DNA from: Coniochaeta sp. PMI_546 | Taxonomy: Eukaryota > Ascomycota > Sordariomycetes > Coniochaetales > Coniochaetaceae | Assembly: GCA_021432605.1 (NCBI GenBank) | Contig: MU271152.1 | Span: forward strand, 620,001-684,000 | Length of the DNA: 64,000 bases | Direction: 5' to 3' | Shown: positions 1 to 11,031 of the stretch, piece after piece | How positions within the stretch are numbered: position 1 is the stretch's first letter | How the letters are laid out: each line of letters begins with the position of its first letter | The notes under the pieces: model-generated | Databases searched by the model: none | Told to the model about the DNA's origin: nothing | The model's input: only the letters and a program-made list of their open reading frames with translations | Translations under genes and position numbers: made by a program

Positions 1-1608
1 GTCTGATGCAGATTTGATGCAGATTTCATGAATAGTGGTGTCTTCACATGACGGCACGAGGCACCACTCCCCGTCAGTTAGTCTCTTGTTGATAGAGAGA
101 CCTTGTGCCACAAAGACCGGCGATGGACGAATAATGAGACACGCCATTCCATCCGTCCAGTTTCCTCCCGGCGGACTGGGCATGTCAGTTCACGCTGTCG
201 GAAGAGGGCCTGGGCGCCAAGTGAGAGGAGGCGTCTTGCCCCGCCATTGTGAGCTTCTTGAGTGGACTCCCCACCAGCTCTACTGGTAACTTGCTCTGCT
301 GACATGGATCTCAGCGGTCTGCGCCCCCCGTACGAGCCTCCTTCTGTCCTTCATGATCCCTGGTGGAGTCGAATTGGCTTTACTTGGTTGGCGCCGCCAG
401 ATTCCACCGCTCTTCTCCAGCTCCGATTTCCCTGCAGCCGTGAAGGTTGATTGCTGATGGCTATGGTGATGCTCGGTGGAAGCACGGTGCATGTTCCAGG
501 TGTAGTTCGAGATAGTTGTACGCGTATATGAGGCGATGCGACCTTGTCATGTCCGAGACGAAGCTGCCTCACGTTATTCAATAAGTAGCAGGAAGGTGCA
601 TCTGCCACTGAACAAACCACTGGGGCAAGAGCGTATCCATCTCATGACGCCAGCGGACCCCTGTCGATCAGCAACCACACACGTGGACTTTGGTGCTCGT
701 GCAGGCGACCTGACTTCACCGCCAAAACCGCCCCAAGCCGAAAGCTGCACCTTCAGCATCCTCAACGGCGTCGTCCTCATGCCATCAACGACATGTGCCA
801 TTTCGCGTCTTCAGCTCCTAGAACACCGATGCTGACCGTAGAGAGGCCAACTCCAGCGCATGCGGCACGCATCATTCCTCACGAACCCTTTCTTGGAAAG
901 TGTATGTATCGGTTCGTTAACGGAATGATGGATCGCTCCTCAAACAACTTAGGACTTGCACGTCAACTATTTTGCTTCTTGGTCGACAATAGCTATCATA
1001 GTACTTGGATATCGGGTCGTGGGCCAATGTTTGTTTCACCTTTGGGTGGTGTTTTCGCTGGCCACCTCTTTGGGTGGCGCTCGGTGCTATAAGGTGGCGC
1101 GGTGCTAAATAAAGCCACTTCCTGACCACCATAACTTAAGTACATGACTACCTCCTAACTGGCAGGGACTGCCGCCTCATCCTGATTCTCCTTACATGAG
1201 GTAGGGTTCAAAAACTATTTCTGTGGCATATGGTACTATTAGTCGATGATGTGGGCCATCTTTCCGTCCTCCAGAGACGTTGAAACATGGCTGTGGTGGG
1301 AGTTATCACCACAGCCCGAGCTCCCGGCTTGCAGATATAAACATCCAGCTCTTTAAAAGAGGATAGTGAGTCTCTCACACCCTCCCCCTATGCGGGAGTT
1401 TTCGCATCTGGTTTTATTCGGAGCTTCAATGGCTATCTGTAGAGCGACGTCTACAGAGCCTCTCGACGACTATTGCCGGAAACTTGTACACCTGCAGGCC
1501 AGGCTCCTACGGTTGCGCATCCAGAACCTACAGAGGCGTGCCTTTCTTCGCCGTCGGAGACACACCTTGGAATGAGTATTTGTTGATCATCTACGAAATA
1601 CCGACAGT
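1..1608. other. Gene-poor left end
   Basis: No credible gene is seen. Open frames here are under 100 codons, overlap on both strands and resemble no family I know. The only structure noted is a short imperfect direct repeat near 1073-1112, listed separately. The last few hundred bases must contain the promoter of the secreted PEBP-like gene that starts at 1609. Confidence 0.5.
1073..1112. repeat. Two imperfect 20-base direct repeats
   Basis: Two adjacent units, each beginning GGTGGCGC and containing GGTGCTA followed by an A/T-rich end, lie side by side (1073-1092 and 1093-1112). They follow a GGTGG/CCACC pair that could fold into a small hairpin near 1045-1066. This may be the remnant of a small repeat or non-autonomous element. 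There is too little sequence to name a family. Confidence 0.35.
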
Positions 1609-2827
1609 ATGGGTTTGCTGTTCCTGCCGCTGGTGCTGTCAGGCGTCGTTGCGTCCTTCATTGCTATCGCAACATCTCAGACACCTCCTGGATTCCATTG
1701 CGACGTAGACAGACCTCTCTGGCTTAGACATGAAGATGGATGGCAGTTCCGTGCAGGGGCTCGATATCAAGCATCAGGTTGGTTCAGGTCGCGATGAGCA
1801 CATGAGAGGCCGTGGAGACTGACTTTTAACCCCAGATATGGCTCGGGAGCCATCGTTCTTGTTCGACGGCGCACAGCCTAACCAGACATATACCGTCATC
1901 ATTCTGGACTTGCCCATAGTCGCAGTCTCTACTGGATCTCCTTCTGTCTTCCTTACCCCAGATATGTCATATCTCTCCTTTGTCCAGACCTCTCTTCGGC
2001 CCATCGCCGACTCGAACGCCCTGAGCTCGCAACGCGAACCGTTGGTGCCATTCGGAACTCCCCGCACGGCTTCGACAGAGCCGCACCTTATGGTAACTCT
2101 TCTCTTTGCTACTCCCTTGAACTCTACTCTACCCAGGAGATTGCAACATCAGTTGCGTGAAACAGGACAATGCGAGGACAGTCGTTCGAAGTTTAACTAC
2201 GTCGACTTCCTCGTGGAGGCTGGCTTGGGGGTTCCAGTCGCGGCAAACTGGTTTTCTGTCGCCTGGAACATTGAACAAGGTAATGCGGACTATGTCACAA
2301 CGGTCATACCGACTATAACGCGGACAGTGACGACTTCTGCCTTGACGGCTTCGTCCACTTTCCCGGCCAGTAATCGTACAAAGACCGCAGGAAGCAATCA
2401 GAATCCACCTCCAACACTCGTTCTCCCCATCACAGGCGGCAAGACGGCCGGAGTTTCCTGGAACGAAGGAATGGCCACCAAAGGCTCTACATCGGCTTCT
2501 GGCTCGACTACCCTCGAATCTGCGGGACAAATTATGACTGGTACAGTTGCGCAGCCTTCCTTGCGCACTAATACAAGCTCATGGTCCTCGAGCAACGACA
2601 GTCCCGTGTCACTGGGCGCCTCCAGCCTCACCACCGTGACGCTTAACCCGACAGCGGCTCTGGGAGGTAGTAGTGATGCTGCTACTGGAGGTACAGGTGG
2701 ACCTGCGCCGACATCAACTGCTGGATTGGGCGTTACAGCGGGGGGAGTTAGGGACTCTGAGCCTGCTCTCGTCGGGGCCGTGGCGGCGTTGATGGTCACT
2801 GCTGGGTTTTACTGGATATTCATGTGA
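1609..2827 (+). CDS. Secreted PEBP-like protein, probable GPI anchor
   Basis: A 386-residue protein from two exons (1609-1777, 1836-2827); the 58-base intron has a GTTGGT donor and a CCCCAG acceptor and joins in phase 1. Residues 1-22 form a signal peptide, followed by TPPGF, the usual mature start of fungal secreted phosphatidylethanolamine-binding-like proteins. The PEBP-like fold spans roughly residues 25-215, with recognisable strands (YTVIILDLP, the MVTLLF strand and the PVAANWFSVAW end). The family's Pro-His-Arg ligand motif reads EPHLM here, so phosphate-head-group binding is doubtful. A Ser/Thr-rich linker (about residues 215-360) and a C-terminal hydrophobic segment (ALVGAVAALMVTAGFYWIF) suggest a GPI-anchored wall or membrane protein. 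Family assignment is by recalled similarity; the donor is non-canonical, so the first junction is the weak point. Confidence 0.7.
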
Positions 2828-3672
2828 AGTGAGGACATTTGTGTTTTGCCCGGCGTTGGTGGCAGATACCATGGATAGAGTAAGGTACCTCATGTACAGT
2901 AGACAAAATAGACGGGATCTGGTCAGGCGGTACGGCGTTCTGGGGGGCCAAAAGGTACCTTATGTTAGCTGGGAGAGATAGATATGTACAGTATATGGAT
3001 GAACTTGAATGTAGGTACATCTCGTGTATCCAGTCTTGAGACAACACCACATGTTGTCCTTTATCTCATAAGAAGCATCTCGTTGGGCATTGAGGTTGTC
3101 GTAGGGTTATCGAATAGGCGTTTGTAGACGTTAGAGAAGCCCCCCACCCCAAGAGAGACCTGTTAGCACAAGCCTGATAGTCTGCAGCCAAACTGGTCCG
3201 TGCATCTTTGTGTGGCCCCTGCTCTTGAGTCGTGCAGGTCGTTGCGGGTCGTGCTTGCCCTCGACGGATTTTTGTGGAGCGCGGGCCATCTGCAACTGCA
3301 AGCGCGGCTCTCAACGCATCGGCAACTGGCAAGTCATCAAGCTGGAAAGTGGAAAGTGGCAGCCTTCCGTCAAGACATTCGCTCAGGCCTTCCATCATTT
3401 TCCCGACCGGCCATAACCACCTCACAGCCTCCACCTCCACCTCCACCTCAACCCTACCAAGGTACGCTTGTCGGTGAAATCAAACCACCGCTCTGTCCCA
3501 AGCACAACACCAAGCTGTTCAACCCTCCAGCGACAGGTGCACTTTGCTCATGAACCCGCGAGCGAGCGCAGTGCACCTCCGCCCTTGCCAGAGATTGACC
3601 GCCAAGGTAGCCAATAACCAGTAACCAATCATCCACAATCTATCTTCATCGCCGCCGTCGGAGCACGTCAAG
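2828..3672. other. Intergenic, promoter and 5' leader of CAF40 gene
   Basis: No gene is seen. Two copies of the palindromic GGTACC core lie at 2885-2960, and a CCTCCA-type pyrimidine-rich microsatellite lies at about 3424-3450. CT-rich stretches of this kind are common upstream of constitutive fungal genes. The 240 bases before 3673 probably include the 5' untranslated leader. Confidence 0.4.
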
Positions 3673-4933
3673 ATGATGAATAGCCAACACGTCTACGGAC
3701 ACCATCAGTACAATGCCCAGGTCGAGCCCACCTGGGTGCACCAGCAGAATGCCCACCAGCATCGCGCCCAACAGGCTGCTGCTGCCGCCGCCGCCTCCGC
3801 CGCTCAACAGCAGCACTACAACCATATCGCCGCCGCCCACAACACGGCCAATGCCCTCAATGTAGCGCATGCCCAAGAAGAGATGACAGTGTCCGAGGAC
3901 AACAGGCGCACGCTGTCGTATGTCGCCGACCTCTTGAACGAGAACACCCGGGAGGCGGCGCTACTTGAGTTGAGCAAGAAGAGGGAGCAAGTGCCGGAGC
4001 TGGCACTGATACTTTGGCACTCTTTCGGTATGTCGCCGACCCTTGTGTGTGTTATTTCTATCTTGCGATCATGATTCTGACGTCGTCTTTAAAGGTGTTA
4101 TGACATCGCTGCTTCAAGAGATCATCTCGGTCTACAATCTACTCAACCCGTCGCAGCTCACCGCCGCGGCCTCAAACCGAGTGTGCAACGCCCTCGCCCT
4201 TCTGCAGTGCGTAGCATCACACAACGAGACCAGAACACTCTTTCTCAACGGTACGTATGCATCGTGTTGTTCAGGTCGCGACGCGAGCTGACCCTGACTT
4301 ACTTCAGCGCACATCCCTCTCTTCCTCTACCCATTCCTCAACACGACATCCAAGTCTCGCCCATTCGAATATCTCCGTCTGACCTCCCTCGGCGTTATCG
4401 GCGCCTTGGTCAAGAATGACTCGACCGAGGTGATCAACTTTCTCTTGACGACAGAGATCATTCCTCTGTGCCTGCGGATCATGGAGACGGGGTCGGAGCT
4501 TAGCAAGACGGTCGCCATTTTCATTGTGCAAAAGATATTGCTCGACGACAACGGTCTCAACTACATCTGCGCGACGTACGAGAGGTTCTACGCTGTCGGT
4601 ACTGTTCTGAGCAACATGGTCGGACAGCTGGTGGAACAGCAGACGGCTAGGCTGCTGAAGCATGTTGTGCGCTGTTTCCTGAGGTATGTGTCTCATATTT
4701 CCGTTCCTTCTCTCCGTCTATCGTGCAATGGATGATGCTAACCATCCTACAGGCTGAGCGACAACGCCCGAGCCCGCGAGGCCCTCCGACAATGTCTCCC
4801 CGAACCGCTCCGAGACGCGACCTTTTCGTCGGTACTCCGCGACGACGCGGCAACCAAGCGCTGCCTGGCCCAGCTGCTGATCAACCTCTCCGATAATGTT
4901 GTAGACCCTGCCAGCGGTCATTCTGCGATGTGA
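3673..4933 (+). CDS. caf40: CCR4-NOT subunit CAF40/CNOT9 (Rcd1)
   Basis: A 355-residue protein in four exons (3673-4027, 4095-4250, 4308-4683, 4753-4933), all with good GTATGT/GTACGT donors and CAG/AAG acceptors. It is the Rcd1/CNOT9 scaffold subunit of the CCR4-NOT deadenylase complex, which binds Trp-containing motifs of silencing partners and controls mRNA decay in the cytoplasm. The N-terminal 75 residues are low complexity (Gln, His, Ala runs). From about residue 80 the conserved armadillo repeats follow, with typical stretches such as [69 protein letters not shown] and [15 protein letters not shown]. The length and the four-exon layout fit fungal orthologues. The start has a second in-frame ATG one codon later. 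Confidence 0.95.
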
Positions 4934-6384
4934 AGGAGCATCTGTGTACAAAGAAAAGTAGGGCTAACGTGGAAATTACAGGGAAAGGATTGGATCGGCG
5001 GTTAAATGCCCGACAGTTTTTCTGGGGGGAGTTGTCCGGTTAGGCGCACTTTCTTCTATCGGCATCGCGAGAGATACCGATCAAGCATCGAAACCTTTCT
5101 TCGTTGTCGATATATGTCTCTGGACCAGCCCCTCGCCTGAGGTGGTTGGTTGGGTACGGCGAGCCTGCGTGTTCGCCGGGAGAGAACATGTTCTGGATAT
5201 TTTCAAAGGAGGGGAAGGGACAAAAAAGTTACGAAATCATTGGGGCCGGCGTTCATGAGGCGTTTTTCTTTCCCCCCACGAGGCTGCGAAGAGATATCAA
5301 CAGATGTGTGTGTACGGTACGATGAAGCGCGTCGGGGGCTTGGTGTCGGTTTCAAGGGGGAGGGAGGCATGGCTTCGCAAGCATAGCACGGGATTTCCAT
5401 GGCTTTTGTTATACCAGACGTTAGACTCTCATTTGGTTTGTCTAGGTGCCCGGTTGGACGAGACGACTTTCTGTACGGATAAGGGCTAAAATTCAAGTCA
5501 AGTGGTTAGATAGTAAATACGGATGTCGATACCCCCTCCTAGGTCTGAGTCTCTGACCACGACCAGCCACGAATGTCCTGAGCCGGGAGCTGGGCCGCGG
5601 CAAGACTGGTACCTGACTTGCTATCGTCGACATTAAGTTCTGACCGTCAACCAGAGCACCTGCCGTGGACGTCGCTAATCAAAACTATCACTGGTATGGC
5701 CAGCTATTGGCTGCTGTGCATATCTCCTAGAATTTCCAGTATCTTCAACGACTGGGTGTCGTCAGACCGCGATGCATCTCGGCCGAGATTGCTCTCGATG
5801 GACGCTGTCCGATTACACGATATAGAGCCGCGAAGCTATTAAGGTACCGGGGAATGTTATCATCCAGTCACAGCCGACGGTAACCCTGTAAGTTTAACCC
5901 ATGGATTAACATGGGCATGTGACGATTTACTCTGCAAGGACGGACGCACCATTCGTTCTCGATCCGGTAATTGGCCGCCCAATTTCTTGTTTTGTCGAGT
6001 AACAACGAGTAACAATGAACAACCTCCATCCAACCACTGCGGTATGATGTACCCTCCTTTATCTGTCCTTCATGTTAACTCTGCCAGGGGCGGGGGGTCC
6101 GTCGACTGGTGCACTGGCATTGCAGCACATCTCAGATACCGACCTGCCACTATCGCGACTCCAAACCGGCGCCAATGCTCGAAATGCGCCCGTCTGGTGT
6201 TACATTCATATGAGGGGGGCGAAGAGATGGTCTTGAACCTAGCTAGCTCGACTGTGTATAGCAATGCCCATTCGCGAGATCTGATCGCCCGCGCGGGGAA
6301 GTAGGAGCGCCGGACCCCGATCCTCTTCAACAGAAACTGTTTATTTACCACGTGAAAACCCCCCTTGGGGGAAGGGTCTCGACC
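4934..6384. other. Intergenic between CAF40 and ceramidase genes
   Basis: No gene is supported. The first few hundred bases will be the CAF40 3' untranslated region; the last few hundred the ceramidase promoter. Small open frames at 5104-5496 and 5987-6402 have no recognisable domain. Confidence 0.45.
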
Positions 6385-8832
6385 ATGTCCTCGACTCTGC
6401 ATCCCTCAGGCAGCCGTCGTCGACTCACCGGCACGAACACGACGCCAGCCGAGCTATCGCCACCCACCACCGTCGCCATGCCGTCTTCTCTCCACCGGCA
6501 GCAGCCCGCCTCTCCGGCGAGGAGGTACACAGCAACCGGCCTCGCCGCCCTCAGCTTTCTTATCTTGACCCTCCTCGCCATCTCCCAGTTCAGCAGCTCC
6601 CCCCGCGGCGACGGCCGGCACTCGAACCTGCGCCTCGCCACGCCCCACAGCGAATCCCACAGCGAAACCCGCGCCACCCCGGCAGGCGACAAGTACCTCA
6701 TCGGCGTGGGCAAGGGCGACATCACCGGCCCGGTAGTGGAGATCAACTTCGCCGGCTACGCCGCGCCGGCGCAGACGGGCACCGGCCTGCGGCAGCGGCT
6801 GTACTCCCGCGCCTTCATCGTCGGGGACGTGAACAACCCCAGCGACCGGTTCGTGTACCTGATCCTCGACACCCAGAGCGGCGACACGGCGGTGCGGTAC
6901 GGCATCCTAGAAGGGCTGAAAGCCCTCGGGTCGGACTACGCCGTCTACGGCGCCTCCAACGTGGCCGTCACGGGGACGCACTCGCACTCCGGCCCGGGCG
7001 CGTGGTTCAACTACCTGCTCCCGCAGGTCACCTCCCTCGGCTTCGACAGGCAGAGCTACCAGGCCATCGTCGACGGGGCCGTGCTGAGCATCAAACGCGC
7101 CCACGAGAGTTTGACGACGGGGTACCTCGACGTCGGGACCGTGAACGTGACGGACGCGAACCTGAGTCGTAGCTTGTACGCCTACCTCGCCAACCCGGCC
7201 GAGGAGAGGGCCAGGTACGCCGACAGCGTGGACAAGGAGCTCACCCTGCTGCGGTTCAGGCGCGCGAGCGACCTGAAGGATGTCGGGGTGCTGACCTGGT
7301 TTCCGGTCCATGGGACCAGTATGCTGGAGAACAACACGCATGTGAGCGCGGATAACAAGGGGGTTGCGGCTTATCTGTTCGAGCAGAGCGTAAAGGGCAC
7401 GGGGAACGCGGCGGACGGGTTTGTGGCTGGGTTCTCGCAGGCGAATGTGGGTGATACGACGCCCAATGTGCTCGGGGCGTACTGCGACGATGGGAGTGGG
7501 CAGATGTGCAGCCTGGAGCAGAGCACGTGTGCGGACGGCAAGAGCCAGAGCTGTCATGGACGGGGACCGAGGTTTGAGAAGCTGGATCTGGGGGTGTCGA
7601 GTTGTTTTGAGATTGGGAGGAGGCAGTTTGCCGGGGCCAAGTCACGTTATGTGAGTGTATTTTCCCCCTACATCGCACGGAAGTTGAAGTTTGCCCCTGA
7701 CCACCGGTAATAGGACAACCTCGACGCATCATCAACCCCCATTGTCGGCTCATCCGTCAAGTCCTTCCACTTCTACCAGGACATGCGATACTTCAAGTTC
7801 CCCCTCGACAACGGCACCACCGTCCAGACCTGCCCCGCCGCACTGGGCCACTCCTTCGCAGCAGGCACCTCAGACGGACCGGGCGCCTTCGACTTCACCC
7901 AGGGCGACTCGGGCGCGCCCAACAACCCCCTCTGGTCCGTCGTAGGCGGCCTCCTGCGCGTCCCCTCGCCGGAGCAGACGGCCTGCCAGGCCCCGAAACC
8001 GATCCTCCTCGACGTGGGCGAGATGGACACCCCCTACCCCTGGTCGCCCAACATCGTGGACGTGCAGACCCTCCGCGTGGGGCAGCTGCTCATCATCGTC
8101 TCCCCGAGCGAAGCAACAACCATGTCCGGCCGCCGGTGGCGGAACGCAGTGCACGCCGCCGCGTCCCAGCTGTCCCTCACCGGCAAGGCGGAGCCCATCG
8201 TCGTCCTGGGCGGGCCCGCAAACACCTACGCCCACTACGTCGCCACGCCGGAGGAATACGGCGTCCAGCGGTACGAAGGGGCGAGCACCTTGTTTGGACC
8301 CTGGGAACTACCGGCCTACATCAGCCTGACCCTCGGCGCCCTGCCCTACCTCTCCCCTACCTCCACCTCCTCCCCGGCCCCCGGCCCGAGCCCCCCGGAC
8401 AACCGCAACAAGAGCCTGAGCTTCATCACCGGCGTGGTGCAGGACTCCGCCCCGATAGGGCAGTCCTTCGGCCAGTGCACGGGACAGCCCGCGGCATCCT
8501 ACGCCCGAGGGGGGGTGGTCAACGCGACTTTTGTCGGGGCCAACCCGCGCAACAACCTGAGGCTGGAGGGGACGTATGCCGCGGTGGAGAGGCTGGGGGG
8601 CGATGGAGCGACGTGGACCAGGGTCAGGAGCGACGAGGACTGGGGCCTGGTGTATACCTGGACCAGGACGAATTTCGTGCTGGGGTACAGCTCGGTCGTG
8701 ATCAGCTGGGAGACGGACGGGGCTGCGGATGCGGCGGGGACGTATCGGATTCGGTATTATGGCGATGCGAGGAATTTGCTGGGGAGGGTTAGTGCTTTTG
8801 AGGGGGTGAGTGATTCTTTTGTGTTGATATAG
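6385..8832 (+). CDS. Neutral (non-lysosomal) ceramidase
   Basis: A 794-residue neutral/alkaline ceramidase from two exons (6385-7650, 7714-8832; intron GTGAGT...TAG, phase 0). It would hydrolyse the N-acyl bond of ceramide to sphingosine and fatty acid. A hydrophobic segment at about residues 38-60 gives a type II signal anchor with the enzyme on the lumenal or outer face. The amidase domain follows, with the zinc-site region GTHSHSGPGAW (His199, His201), the second conserved His in FPVHGTSM (His309), and a C-terminal Ig-like domain ending near residue 794. Where the family's catalytic motif reads GDVSPN or GDTSPN, this protein has GDTTPN at 356-361, so Thr359 replaces the nucleophilic Ser. 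ATG 6385 is chosen because it has a good context (CGACCATGT); the frame is open a little further upstream but without an ATG. Confidence 0.9.
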
Positions 8833-9548
8833 GGAGGGGGCGGGCGATGTCGTGGTGGTTTTGGTCTGGTGTATATAGGTTGGAGTGTCGCTTGGTTGGA
8901 GGATTTAGTATCTATGAGCCGGTTAGTATATACTTATCGAGCGTGTTGTACTTAGTTCTGAAGGACTGCTCTTGGATGGATGAGAGATGGAAGAAGACGG
9001 CGATGTTGCCGGCCAATAAAGACTTCAGCCACTGCAGCAAATGATCAAGACATTAAGTTAGGGGTCATACGTACTTTGTTGTTGATGAAAAAGCTTGCCG
9101 TGATTCGAGGTACTGTTTCCATCTCGACTGCCGGTTTAACGTGAAGCTATGTTGAGGTTGGCCGGGCTAATTGTCGCTCATGTCTGGTGGTCAAGGTGAA
9201 AGTAGGACTCTGTCGCGGTCTCATTGCGATGACTGAACATTAACCGAGGAGAAATACTGATGATTGCAAGGTACAATGGTCTTATGACATGAGCCTATTC
9301 ATGGTTACAAGGGTGTATTGAACGGTTGGGAGTTCACACTCTTCATCGAGCTACTCGGATGCCGAGTCGATACTAAGTACCCAGGTGGTGTGCAAGATCA
9401 CAATGTGATCTGAGATAGTGTCGAAGACCTCACACCACACGGAGATCAGCATTCATCGTGACTTCGCTTGAATGGTCTGTTTGGTTAACATGTAGGCGTA
9501 GAGCTATACCACCGATCATCAGAGTCGTCTCCAACCACCAAGCACATC
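8833..9548. other. Intergenic, ceramidase 3' side
   Basis: No gene is seen. The first part is presumably the ceramidase 3' untranslated region; the rest shows no coding signal, repeat or RNA gene that I can recognise. Confidence 0.4.
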
Positions 9549-9554
9549 AAAAAT

Positions 9555-9562
9555 AAAAAAAA
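9555..9562 (-). terminator. RNA polymerase III terminator of tRNA-Gly
   Basis: A run of eight T on the minus strand begins five bases after the discriminator base of the tRNA. A second T5 run follows after one A (9549-9553). This is the standard Pol III stop signal and supports the tRNA as an active gene. Confidence 0.8.
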
Positions 9563-9567
9563 CTCGT

Positions 9568-9655
9568 TGCTAGCACCGGGATTTGCACCCGGGTCTCTCC
9601 CTGACTTCCATTAGTAGATGGGAGGGGAGTGTCTTAACTACTATACCATGCCAGC
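9568..9655 (-). tRNA. tRNA-Gly(CCC) with a 16-base intron
   Basis: Read on the minus strand, the acceptor arms are GCTGGCA and TGCTAGC with discriminator A, and pair at all seven positions with one G-T. The anticodon stem is CTCCC/GGGAG. The T arm is CCGGG/CCCGG with loop TGCAAAT. The oversized 23-base anticodon loop begins C-T-CCC-A, giving U33 and anticodon CCC (Gly), with a 16-base intron one base 3' of the anticodon, the canonical position. The mature length is 72 bases. The D arm is weak: only two standard pairs plus a mismatch. The T loop has G where U55 is normal. The CCC anticodon depends on this placement of the intron. Confidence 0.8.
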
Positions 9656-10068
9656 TGTTGTTGTGATGGTAAGATCTAAAAGGAAACTTAAGGCATCCGA
9701 GGAGACTTGCGGGTATGAAGAGACTGACGATGAGTGAATGAGGTCATATCTGTAGAATTACGAGGCTCCGAGATAATGACTCCTAGAACCGCGATAGCTT
9801 CAACCAAGGTTCCAGAGTGAGTGAACCTATATTACCTTTCCGGGTCGTCAACGTTGGACAAGCTATGCAAAGAGATCCCAGCCACGTGGTGCAACATAGT
9901 CAGCCCTCTTGAGCATTACCGCTAAGGACGACATGACTGTAGACAAAGCTCGAACCTTACAGAACGAACATTGAAAGCATTGCCTATCTTAAAGCTAATA
10001 AAATGGGTATTATCTCCTATCAATCACGAGATGCCAAGCCATCTCTTTATCCTCAATCCTCTCCGCCA
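9656..10068. other. Intergenic, upstream of tRNA and 3' of GT32 gene
   Basis: No gene or repeat is recognised. It holds the 5' flank of the tRNA gene and the 3' flank of the minus-strand glycosyltransferase. Confidence 0.4.
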
Positions 10069-11031
10069 TCATTCCTGCCCAGGCAACTTGACAACCCTCC
10101 AACCACCCTTGTAAAAGTGCCTTACAAGCGCCCTCCTCCCCTTGCGCCAGTTGAACCACGTGCCCCAATCATCCCGCCAGTCCGCCCTGAAGCTCTCGAG
10201 CGGCAGCAGGACAATATCCCCGAAATGCCGCGGCTCCCTGATGCCGGTGAAGTCCAGCCAGCTCCTGACGCTCGGGTCTCTCTCCCTGAGCACCTCGAAC
10301 ACGTTCTCCGACCAGGCCACGGGTCCGGTGGTGTTGAGCACGTCCTTGTCGGAGAAGACGGCGTGGGCGACGTCGGTGTTCTGCGCCCGCGCCGCGGCCT
10401 GGAGGTCGGCCAGGGCGCGGTCGACCATGCGGGCCATGAGGGGGTGGTTCGGGGCGGAGGAGATGGTCCACTGGCAGAACTGCACCTCGTGCGCGGTCTG
10501 GTCCGTGTGCGTGTCCTGCGTCTCGTCGTACTCGAGCGCGATCACCAGCCTGGTGGTCCCGCGGAGGGAGGCGGGGAGCCAGGATTCCAGCGGCACCAGG
10601 GGCTTGGTGTCCACGTCGGAGTAGGTCCCGCCCCTGGCGGAGAGGAGGAGGTAGCGGAGGAAGTCCGACTTGAGGGCCGGGTTGGTGAGGGCGTGGAACG
10701 TGGTGCCAATCTCTGGCCGGTCGGCGAAGTAGGTGTCGATCAGGGAGGCGGCTTCCTGGTCAGCCACCATTGTGTAGGTGTACCCGGGGGCCATGGCTAT
10801 CCAGTCTGCGGAGAAGAAGGTGGATTTCTTCAGAGTGGCTGCTCCCGGTGGAGGAAAGAAGATCTGCCATATTTGGCGGGGAATGGGGATGTCTGAAGGT
10901 AGGGACTCCTGGTTTGGTACTGTGAGAGGTTGGCGTAGTTGAGAGGGTGAGAGGAGGTAGAAGAAGGTGATTATCGTGAGGAGGACCGCGGCGGCCGGGA
11001 GGACAAGCCGGCGCCGACCGAGCGCACTCAT
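10069..11031 (-). CDS. GT32 glycosyltransferase, OCH1-like
   Basis: A 320-residue, single-exon type II membrane protein. A short basic N-terminus is followed by one hydrophobic anchor (about residues 9-27). The GT32 'DXD sugar-binding' region follows: IPRQIWQIFFPPP, then LKSDFLRYLLLSARGG, then YSDVDTKPL with Asp139 and Asp141 as the metal/nucleotide-sugar DXD pair. The family (OCH1, SUR1/CSH1) transfers mannose or other hexoses in the Golgi to N-glycans or to inositol-phosphoceramide. Which substrate applies cannot be told from sequence alone. The ATG at 11031 is chosen; the frame stays open to 11082 but only with a GTG. Long plus-strand frames across this gene are shadows. Confidence 0.85.
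   Translation of the reverse strand: MSALGRRRLVLPAAAVLLTIITFFYLLSPSQLRQPLTVPNQESLPSDIPIPRQIWQIFFPPPGAATLKKSTFFSADWIAMAPGYTYTMVADQEAASLIDTYFADRPEIGTTFHALTNPALKSDFLRYLLLSARGGTYSDVDTKPLVPLESWLPASLRGTTRLVIALEYDETQDTHTDQTAHEVQFCQWTISSAPNHPLMARMVDRALADLQAAARAQNTDVAHAVFSDKDVLNTTGPVAWSENVFEVLRERDPSVRSWLDFTGIREPRHFGDIVLLPLESFRADWRDDWGTWFNWRKGRRALVRHFYKGGWRVVKLPGQE

Noticed and set aside
10003-10896. 297-codon plus-strand open frame
   Set aside because: It is antisense to the GT32 glycosyltransferase, is low complexity (Gly/Val/Arg-rich) and matches no family; a shadow of G/C-rich third positions.
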